Shown one piece after another: positions 1 through 5,019 of a stretch of 5,019 nucleotides of DNA; the stretch's first letter is position 1; every line of letters starts with the position of its first letter. Source of the stretch: Robbsia sp050955065 (GTDB lineage: Bacteria; Pseudomonadota; Gammaproteobacteria; Burkholderiales; Burkholderiaceae). Location of the stretch: the NCBI GenBank assembly GCA_050955065.1, contig JBPBQT010000125.1, positions 1 through 5,019 of the forward strand, in the 5' to 3' direction. The notes below the pieces were generated by a model. It saw only the letters and a list, made by a program, of their open reading frames with translations, did not search any database and was not told the origin of the DNA. The position numbers and the translations under genes were made by a program.

Positions 1-683
1 GCGGCCGGCAACCCGGCGGTTGGCGACCCGGCGGTTGGCACTCCGGTGACCGGCACTCCGGCCTGCATCGCGGCCGCGCCCCGCGCCTCCCGGGTCGCGG
101 CGCGCAACTGCCTGAGCTGGGCGAGGCGCGCGGCGCGCTGCCGATCGCTTTCCAGCGTGGCGATCACGCGGTCGAGCGAACCCGCTAACACCGCGTCCCG
201 GGTGGCCGCGCGCGCGGCGCGCGCGCGGGCGGCGTCGTCCGGCGCCGCGTCATCGCCCGCCGCATCCCGCCCGCCGCCGATATTCCGGTCGTCTCCGCCG
301 GCATGCCCGGCGTCGGCGCCTACCCCGGCCGCACCACCCTTTGCGCCCTTCGCCGTCCTTTTCGTTCCACTCCCCGCGTCGTCCTCCGTCGTGCCCGAGG
401 GTCCGACTCCCGACGCCGCGCGGACGTCGCTGGCGGGCGTGGCGGGGGGCGCCAGCAACGCCTGAAGCGCCGCCGGCACATGCAGGTCGGGCACCCGCAT
501 GACCGGCGCGGGCGCCGCCTGTGCGAGCGCGACGGCCCCGCCCAACGACGCGCCGAGCAGGAGCGTCCGCACGCGCGACAGGACATGGAAGGCGCGGGAA
601 AAAAGGGGAAAAGAGGAAGCATGGCGGGAACGGCAGGCACGGGCGAACCAACGCGCCAGGGTCGATGCGGCATCGATCGTCAT
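1..683 (-). CDS. Putative YbiO-like MscS-family mechanosensitive channel, N-terminal part (cut by window edge)
   Basis: This reading frame runs leftward from an ATG at 683-681 and stays open to the window edge, giving 227 codons with no stop. Residues 38-57 look like a signal peptide: Arg, then LLLGASLGGAVALAQA, then APAP. Residues 78-165 are a Gly/Ala/Asp-rich linker. Residues 166-195 contain LDRVIATLESDRQRAARLAQ followed by LRQLR. This resembles the short helix before the membrane domain in E. coli YbiO (LADVLDNDTSRKELIDQLR), the basis for the tentative assignment. YbiO-type proteins are inner-membrane channels that open under hypo-osmotic tension; the pore domain would lie beyond the left edge. 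The start is uncertain. ATG 683 has only a weak GAG upstream and gives a 37-residue N-region, whereas GTG at 572-570 would begin directly at the signal peptide (MRTLLLGAS...). It is transcribed divergently from mdtA. The frame is convincing, but function rests on one short motif. Another exported protein with a similar helix is possible. Confidence 0.55.
   Translation of the reverse strand, partial: MTIDAASTLARWFARACRSRHASSFPLFSRAFHVLSRVRTLLLGASLGGAVALAQAAPAPVMRVPDLHVPAALQALLAPPATPASDVRAASGVGPSGTTEDDAGSGTKRTAKGAKGGAAGVGADAGHAGGDDRNIGGGRDAAGDDAAPDDAARARAARAATRDAVLAGSLDRVIATLESDRQRAARLAQLRQLRAATREARGAAAMQAGVPVTGVPTAGSPTAGLPA
7..66. repeat. 15-bp tandem repeat inside the channel-like gene
   Basis: There are four consecutive 15-bp units: 7-21 (ggcaacccggcggtt), 22-36 (ggcgacccggcggtt), 37-51 (ggcactccggtgacc) and 52-66 (ggcactccggcctgc). 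The first two differ at one base, and the others are more diverged. Because 15 is a multiple of three, the repeat keeps the minus-strand frame and encodes pentapeptides of the form G-x-P-T/V-A/T (AGVPVTGVPTAGSPTAGLPA). Changes in copy number would lengthen or shorten the protein without a frameshift. The array may continue past the left edge. Confidence 0.75.
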
Positions 684-747
684 GCGCGATCTCGAAAAAA
701 CGGCGGGGCCCCATCTTAGCCGAACTCCGGCCGGCCCCCTGCCGACC

Positions 748-873
748 CCCGGTTCATTGCCTGTCGGCCCCCGGTTATTGCCTGTCAGTCCCGGTTCGTC
801 ACCCGTCAGTCCCGGTTCGTCCCCCGTCGGCCCGGGCTCGTCTCGGGTCCGTCCCGGGCTCGTCCCCGGTTTG
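748..873. repeat. 21-bp degenerate tandem repeat array, six units, intergenic
   Basis: Units run at 748-768 (cccggttcattgcctgtcggc, shown as 20 plus final c), about 770-789 (a 20-bp unit with one extra c before it), 790-810, 811-831, 832-852 and 853-873. The shared core is cccggttcgt followed by a ccCgtc-type half and a gt or gc end. The middle units (790-831) are the most alike; the last two change ggttcgt to gggctcgt. A more degenerate unit may precede at 727-747. Since 21 is a multiple of three, one plus-strand frame reads as PGSSPVS-like heptads. That frame overlaps the minus-strand gene and has no sign of being translated, so a non-coding minisatellite is preferred. It sits between two divergent genes, so copy number would alter promoter spacing. 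Confidence 0.8.
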
Positions 874-940
874 CATCCGGCCGCCCGCCTCCCGCCTCGC
901 CCTTACGTGGCCGACCAATACGCCGGATGTGGCCCGCCAG

Positions 941-1010
941 CATCGCTGTAATCTATTGCAAAGTAGCGTAGATGGACGCGCATCGGAATGTTCCGTAGGA
1001 TTCGTTATCT
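941..1010 (+). promoter_or_regulatory. Probable promoter/operator patch for mdtAB
   Basis: This is the only stretch upstream of mdtA with clearly raised A+T content, which in such GC-rich DNA often marks a promoter. It includes TGTAAT at 947-952 (five of six matches to the -10 consensus, but missing the key second A), TTGCAA at 956-961 (-35-like) and TATCTT at 1006-1011. None has a well-matched partner at 16-18 bases, so no exact promoter is claimed. A 12-bp inverted repeat, CGGAA-TG-TTCCG at 984-995, could be a small operator. The mdtA start lies 124 bases further on, leaving room for a leader. No regulator gene (a BaeR-type response regulator or a TetR repressor) is in the window. Confidence 0.25.
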
Positions 1011-1118
1011 TGTCGATTCGACGCGTGCGGCCGCCGTTCCGCTCTCATTGCCACCTTCATCGCCTCTCCCGTCGCCGTATCGATCGCTGTATTGACCGCC
1101 GTACTCACTAGCCTAGCG

Positions 1119-2582
1119 ATGGACGAAACCAAGCCCGATTCCGCTGCTCCCGTCACGCCCGCCGCTCCTTCTGCCGCACCCACGTCCCGCCCCGCCCCGG
1201 CACCGCCCGCGCCGCCCCTGCCGCCCGAACAGCGTCCCCCCCGACAGGGTGGCAAGTCGCGGCGCGCGGTCTGGCTGATCGTCCTGGTGCTGGTGATCGC
1301 CGCGGTGGTGCTGATCGCGGTACGGCCCTGGGGTCAGGCAGGCGGTGCGCGGCACGGCGCGGGCCCCGGCGGCGGCGGCGGCCGCCACGGCCGGGGCGCC
1401 GGTCCGCTCGCCGACCAGACGCAGACGGTGCGCACGGCGAGCGCCGTCATCGGCGAAATTCCGATCATCCGCAACGCGCTGGGCACCGTGACCCCGCTCG
1501 CCACGGTGACCGTGCATACCCAGATCGCCGGTACCCTGCAGAAGATCGGCTTCACCGAAGGCCAGCACGTGCGCAAGGGCGATTTCCTCGCGCAGGTCGA
1601 CCCGCGCCCGTATGAGATCCAGATGCGCCAGGCGCAGGGCGCATTGCGCCGCGACCAGGCGCTGCTCACGCAGGCGCGCCTCGACCTGCAGCGCTACAAG
1701 ACCCTGCTCGCGCAGGACTCGGTCGCCCGTCAGACCTACGACGACCAGGTATCGCTGGTCGACCAGTATGTGGGTACCGTGGCCGCCGACCAGGCGTCCG
1801 TCGACACCTACAAGCTCGACCTGACCTATGCGCGCATCGTCGCGCCGATCGACGGGCGCGTGGGCCTGCGCCAGGTCGATGTCGGCAACTACGTGCAGAC
1901 GAGCGATACCGACGGCGTCGTGGTCATCACGCAGATGCAGCCGATGAGCGTGCTGTTCACGCTGCCCGAGGACGACCTGCGCGTGATCATGCCGCGCGTG
2001 GCGGGCGGCACGGTGCTCTCGGCCTCCGCGTACGACCGCACCAACACGACGCAGATCGCGGTCGGCAAGCTTGCCACCGTCGACAACCAGATCGATACCG
2101 CGACCGGCACGATCAAGCTGCGCGCGCTGTTCCCGAACACCGACGAGGCGCTGTTTCCGAACCAGTTCGTCAACATCCGCCTGCTGGTCGACGTGTTGCG
2201 CAATGCCGTCGTCGTGCCGAGCGCGGCGATCCAGACCGGTTCGATCGGCACCTTCGTCTATGTCGTGAAGCCCGACCATACGGTGACGGTGCGCAAGATC
2301 GTCGCCGGCGCGGTCGACGGCGAACGCACCGCCGTCGGCCAGGGGCTGCAGGCGGGCGAAGCGGTCGTCATCGACGGCGTCGACCGGCTGCGCGAAGGCG
2401 CGAAGATCAGCGTGTCCAATGCCGGCGCAGGTGCCAGCGCAGGCACCCGCGCCGGCGCGCCGGCGAACGGCCCGGCCCCCGGCGCCGGCGTGAGCCCCGC
2501 CCCCGCCTCCGGGACGCAGCCCGCGAGCGGCGCCTGGCACCGGCACGGCGGCCATCATCCGCATGCCGACAGCGCCGCCTGA
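1119..2582 (+). CDS. mdtA: MdtA-type periplasmic adaptor (membrane fusion protein) of an RND multidrug efflux pump
   Basis: This 487-residue adaptor would join the inner-membrane pump MdtB/MdtC to a TolC-like outer-membrane channel. Residues 1-48 are a Pro/Ala-rich cytoplasmic stretch ending KSRR. Residues 50-68 (AVWLIVLVLVIAAVVLIAV) are a single membrane anchor with no lipobox cysteine. Residues 74-95 are a Gly/His linker. The lipoyl half-motifs are near 126-165 (TPLATVTVHTQIAGTL, EGQHVRKGDFLAQVDP) and 238-262 (ARIVAPIDGRVGLRQVDVGN), around a helical hairpin at 166-237. Next come the beta-barrel (about 270-365: FTLPEDD, DNQIDTATGTIK, ALFPNQFVN) and membrane-proximal domain (about 366-432). 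Many of these strings match E. coli MdtA (415 aa). The extra length is mostly the N-terminal extension and a low-complexity tail (433-487) with five His at 474-482. ATG 1119 is preferred over in-frame TTG 1092 because the codons between include ACT, GTA and CTA, unlike the gene body. No clear Shine-Dalgarno is visible for either start. Confidence 0.93.
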   Translation: MDETKPDSAAPVTPAAPSAAPTSRPAPAPPAPPLPPEQRPPRQGGKSRRAVWLIVLVLVIAAVVLIAVRPWGQAGGARHGAGPGGGGGRHGRGAGPLADQTQTVRTASAVIGEIPIIRNALGTVTPLATVTVHTQIAGTLQKIGFTEGQHVRKGDFLAQVDPRPYEIQMRQAQGALRRDQALLTQARLDLQRYKTLLAQDSVARQTYDDQVSLVDQYVGTVAADQASVDTYKLDLTYARIVAPIDGRVGLRQVDVGNYVQTSDTDGVVVITQMQPMSVLFTLPEDDLRVIMPRVAGGTVLSASAYDRTNTTQIAVGKLATVDNQIDTATGTIKLRALFPNTDEALFPNQFVNIRLLVDVLRNAVVVPSAAIQTGSIGTFVYVVKPDHTVTVRKIVAGAVDGERTAVGQGLQAGEAVVIDGVDRLREGAKISVSNAGAGASAGTRAGAPANGPAPGAGVSPAPASGTQPASGAWHRHGGHHPHADSAA

Positions 2583-2588
2583 GCCCGC

Positions 2589-5019
2589 ATGAACCCGTCC
2601 CGCATCTTCATCCTGCGCCCGGTCGGCACGGCGCTGCTCATGGCGGCGATCCTGCTCGCGGGCCTGCTCGCGCTGCATTTCCTGCCGGTCTCGGCGCTGC
2701 CGCAGGTCGAGTATCCGACCATCCAGGTGCAGACGCTCTACCCCGGCGCCAGCCCGGACGTGATGACCACCTCGGTGACCGCGCCGCTGGAGCGGCAGTT
2801 CGGGCAGATGGCCAGCCTGAACCAGATGTACTCGCAGAGTTCGGCGGGCGCCTCGGTCATCACGCTGCAGTTCGCGCTCGACCTGCCGATCGACATCGCC
2901 GAGCAGGAAGTCCAGGCGGCCATCAACGCGGCGAACAGCCTGCTGCCCAGCGACCTTCCCGCGCCGCCGATCTACGCGAAGGTGAACCCCGCGGACGCGC
3001 CGATCATGACGCTCGCGATCACGTCGAAGACGCTCCCGCTCACGCAGCTCGAGGACTACGCCGACACGCGGATCGCGCAGAAGATCTCGCAGGTGAGCGG
3101 CGTGGGGCTGGTGAGCATCAGCGGCGGGCAGCGCCCGGCCGTGCGCATCCAGGCGAACCCGCGCGCGCTCGCCGCGTACGGGCTGAGCATCGACGACCTG
3201 CGCACCACCATCGCCAACCTCAACGTCAATACCCCGAAAGGCAGCTTCGACGGCCCGTCCCGGTCGTTCACGATCAACGCGAACGACCAACTGCAAAGCG
3301 CCGACGAGTACGGCCGCGCGGTGATCGCCTACCGCAACGGCCGGCCGGTGATGCTGACCGACGTCGCCACCGTCGCCCAGGGGCCGGAGAACAAGTACCT
3401 CGGCGCCTGGATGAACGGCACGCCCGCGGTGATCCTGAACATCCAGCGGCAACCCGGCGCGAACGTGATCGCCGTGGCCCAGCAGATCAAGCGGATGCTG
3501 CCGCAGTTGCAGGCCGCGATGCCCGCCGCGGTGAACGTCACGCTGCTCGGCGACCGGACCACGACGATCCGCGCATCGGTGCGCGACGTGCAGTTCGAGC
3601 TGGCGATGTCGGTCGCGCTGGTGGTGCTGGTGATCTATCTGTTCCTCGGCAACTGGTACGCGACGCTGATCCCGAGCCTGTCGGTGCCGCTGTCGCTGGT
3701 CGGCACGCTGGGCGTGATGTACCTGTTCGGCTTCTCGCTCGACAACCTGTCGCTGATGGCGCTGACGATCGCCACCGGTTTCGTCGTCGACGACGCGATC
3801 GTGATGATCGAGAACATCTCGCGCTACATCGAGGCGGGCGAGCCGCCGCTGCAGGCCGCGCTCAAGGGCGCGCAGCAGATCGGTTTCACGATCATCTCGC
3901 TGACGGTGTCGCTGCTCGCGGTGCTGATTCCGCTGCTCTTCATGGGCGACGTCGTCGGCCGGCTGTTCTACGAGTTCGCGGTGACGCTGGCGGTGACGAT
4001 CGTGATCTCGGCGATCGTCTCGCTCACGCTGGTGCCGATGCTGTGCGCGAAACTGCTGCGGCACCAGCCGATACGCACCGATGCCGACGGCCGGCCGCTG
4101 CCGGCCGCGCAGAGCCGCTTCGAACGCGCGTCGCACCGCTTTTTCGAGGGCGTGATCGGCCAGTACGACCGGGCCTTGCGCGTGGTGCTGGATCATCAGC
4201 CGCTGACCCTGCTGATCGCCGTCCTGACGCTCGCCGCGACGATCGCGCTCTACATCCTCGTGCCGAAGGGCTTCTTCCCGGTGCAGGACAACGGCCAGAT
4301 CGAGGGCGTGTCGGTGGCCGCGCAGTCGACGTCGTACCAGGCGATGGCGGTCAGCCAGCAGGCGCTCGCGGCGGTCATCCTGCAGGACCCGGACGTCGAG
4401 AGCCTGTCGTCGTTCATCGGCGTCGACGGCACGAACGTGACGCTCAACAGCGGCCGTTTCCTGATCAATCTGAAACCGCGCGACAGCCGCAGCGCCACCG
4501 CGAGCGCGATCATCCGCCGCCTCAACGACGCGGCCGCGCACGTCGCCGGCGTCTCGCTGTTCATGCAGCCGGTGCAGGATCTGACGATCGAATCGAGCGC
4601 CGGCCTCACGCAGTACCAGTTCATCCTGCAGAACCCGAACGCCGACGCGTTCGACGCCTGGATGCCGAAACTGGTCGCGAAACTGGCGGCGTCGCCGGTG
4701 CTCGCCGACGTCAGCAGCAATCTGCAGCAAAACGGCCGCTCGATCTACGTCGACATCGACCGCAGCACCGCGGCGCGCTTCGGCATCACGCCGGCCACCG
4801 TCGACAACGCGCTGTACGACGCGTTCGGCCAGCGCATCATCTCGACGATCTACACGCAGTCGAACCAGTACCGCGTGATCCTGGAGGCCGAACCCACGCT
4901 GCAGCAGAGCATTGCCGCGCTCGGCGCGCTGCGCCTGCCGTCGTCGAGCGGCAGCACCGACCAGGTGCCGCTGTCGGCGATCGCGCGTTTCGAGGAACGT
5001 TCGTCGCCGCTGCTGATCA
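2589..5019 (+). CDS. mdtB: MdtB-type RND multidrug efflux transporter, inner-membrane subunit (3' end beyond window)
   Basis: The first 810 codons encode an HAE1-family RND proton/drug antiporter. The start MNPSRIFILRPVGTALLM aligns with E. coli MdtB from PSRLFIMRPVATTLLM, so this protein lacks about nine leading residues. TM1 is at 12-32. The first periplasmic porter region begins with LPVSALPQVEYPTIQV and YPGASPDVMTTSVTAPLERQ. TM2-TM6 lie at roughly 337-485, TM7 at about 538-558, followed by PKGFFPVQDNGQ (559-570). The proton-relay aspartates of TM4 are Asp401-Asp402 in ATGFVVDDAIVMIENISRY, equivalent to Asp407/408 of AcrB. The GVDGTN...LNSGRFLINLKP and NALYDAFGQRIISTIYTQSN stretches match MdtB rather than AcrB. 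The window ends in the second periplasmic loop; TM8-TM12, with the remaining relay residues, are missing (about 220 residues, judging by 1040 in E. coli). It starts six bases after the mdtA stop with no visible Shine-Dalgarno, which suggests translational coupling. A MuxB name would fit equally well. Confidence 0.95.
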   Translation, partial: MNPSRIFILRPVGTALLMAAILLAGLLALHFLPVSALPQVEYPTIQVQTLYPGASPDVMTTSVTAPLERQFGQMASLNQMYSQSSAGASVITLQFALDLPIDIAEQEVQAAINAANSLLPSDLPAPPIYAKVNPADAPIMTLAITSKTLPLTQLEDYADTRIAQKISQVSGVGLVSISGGQRPAVRIQANPRALAAYGLSIDDLRTTIANLNVNTPKGSFDGPSRSFTINANDQLQSADEYGRAVIAYRNGRPVMLTDVATVAQGPENKYLGAWMNGTPAVILNIQRQPGANVIAVAQQIKRMLPQLQAAMPAAVNVTLLGDRTTTIRASVRDVQFELAMSVALVVLVIYLFLGNWYATLIPSLSVPLSLVGTLGVMYLFGFSLDNLSLMALTIATGFVVDDAIVMIENISRYIEAGEPPLQAALKGAQQIGFTIISLTVSLLAVLIPLLFMGDVVGRLFYEFAVTLAVTIVISAIVSLTLVPMLCAKLLRHQPIRTDADGRPLPAAQSRFERASHRFFEGVIGQYDRALRVVLDHQPLTLLIAVLTLAATIALYILVPKGFFPVQDNGQIEGVSVAAQSTSYQAMAVSQQALAAVILQDPDVESLSSFIGVDGTNVTLNSGRFLINLKPRDSRSATASAIIRRLNDAAAHVAGVSLFMQPVQDLTIESSAGLTQYQFILQNPNADAFDAWMPKLVAKLAASPVLADVSSNLQQNGRSIYVDIDRSTAARFGITPATVDNALYDAFGQRIISTIYTQSNQYRVILEAEPTLQQSIAALGALRLPSSSGSTDQVPLSAIARFEERSSPLLI

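Larger units (their letters stand above)
684..1118. other. Divergent intergenic region between the channel-like gene and mdtA
   Basis: These 435 bases separate two outward-facing genes and should hold the promoters of both. Positions 684-747 are GC-rich. On the minus strand they contain TAAGAT (713-718), a possible -10 about 30 bases before the ATG at 683, with no good -35. Positions 748-873 are a 21-bp tandem repeat. Positions 874-940 are C-rich and show nothing recognisable. Positions 941-1010 are noticeably richer in A and T and face mdtA. From 999 to 1118 the mdtA frame happens to be open, but its codons include TTA, ACT, GTA and CTA, unlike the body of mdtA. No RNA gene, terminator or convincing small ORF was seen. 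Plus-strand frames here run antisense into the channel-like gene and match no known protein type. Confidence 0.6.

Noticed and set aside
46..465. Plus-strand Ala/Ser-rich open frame opposite the channel-like gene
   Set aside because: It is antisense to the frame with a signal peptide and YbiO-like motif, has low-complexity content, and its start has no translation signals.
748..873. CRISPR array
   Set aside because: Units are directly adjacent 21-bp repeats with no unique spacers, and no cas genes are present.
832..873. Rho-independent terminator from the CCCGGG-containing repeats
   Set aside because: The inverted segments overlap the direct repeat, give no single clean stem, and no T-run follows. 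It also lies upstream of both gene starts, where a terminator is not expected.
499..951. Plus-strand frame encoding PGSSPVS-like heptad repeats
   Set aside because: It overlaps the minus-strand channel-like gene and exists only because the 21-bp repeat unit is a multiple of three. There is no Shine-Dalgarno and no recognisable domain.
521..1111. Plus-strand frame spanning the intergenic region up to the mdtA start
   Set aside because: The composition is Arg/Ser/Pro-rich and random-looking. It crosses both the antisense gene and the repeat array, and resembles no protein family.
1113..4730. A 1205-codon open frame on the minus strand, antisense to mdtA and mdtB
   Set aside because: It lies in exact codon register with the sense genes, so its stops would need sense codons TTA, CTA or TCA, which these genes avoid. 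The two genes share a frame, so it runs through both. The product is an Arg/His/Asp/Gln-rich string typical of antisense translation of GC-rich genes.

Overview
The window is very GC-rich DNA with strong G/C preference at third codon positions. Its two complete or near-complete proteins closely resemble enterobacterial MdtA and MdtB. Together with the Pro/Ala-rich extensions on the proteins and the minisatellite-like repeats, this suggests a beta-proteobacterium of the Burkholderia type. That assignment is an inference from protein style; no rRNA or other phylogenetic marker is present.

Layout: (1) Positions 683 down to the left edge, minus strand, hold the 5' part of a gene for an exported or membrane protein. 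It has a signal-peptide-like start, a long low-complexity linker and a short motif resembling the periplasmic N-terminus of YbiO-type MscS-family mechanosensitive channels. The gene runs off the left edge within a 15-bp tandem repeat. (2) Positions 684-1118 are a divergent intergenic region. It carries about six copies of a 21-bp repeat (748-873), then a relatively AT-rich patch with weak promoter-like hexamers and a short palindrome (984-995). (3) 1119-2582 is mdtA, the periplasmic adaptor of an RND efflux pump. It has an N-terminal Pro/Ala-rich extension, a single membrane anchor, and a Gly/Ala/Pro-rich C-terminal tail ending in a histidine cluster. (4) 2589 to the right edge is mdtB, the inner-membrane RND proton/drug antiporter. 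Only the first 810 codons are present, ending between TM7 and TM8.

How the genes work together: mdtA and mdtB are six bases apart and in the same frame, so they are almost certainly one transcript. By analogy with the E. coli mdtABC and Pseudomonas muxABC loci, a second RND subunit (mdtC) and possibly an outer-membrane factor should follow beyond the right edge. MdtA would link a mixed MdtB/MdtC pump trimer to a TolC-like channel to expel drugs. The divergent gene, if it is an MscS-type channel, is a separate envelope-stress function that shares the intergenic control region.

No new multi-gene system is visible. The least ordinary parts are the two minisatellites (one coding, one between divergent genes), the long linker in the channel-like protein, and the unusual tails of MdtA.
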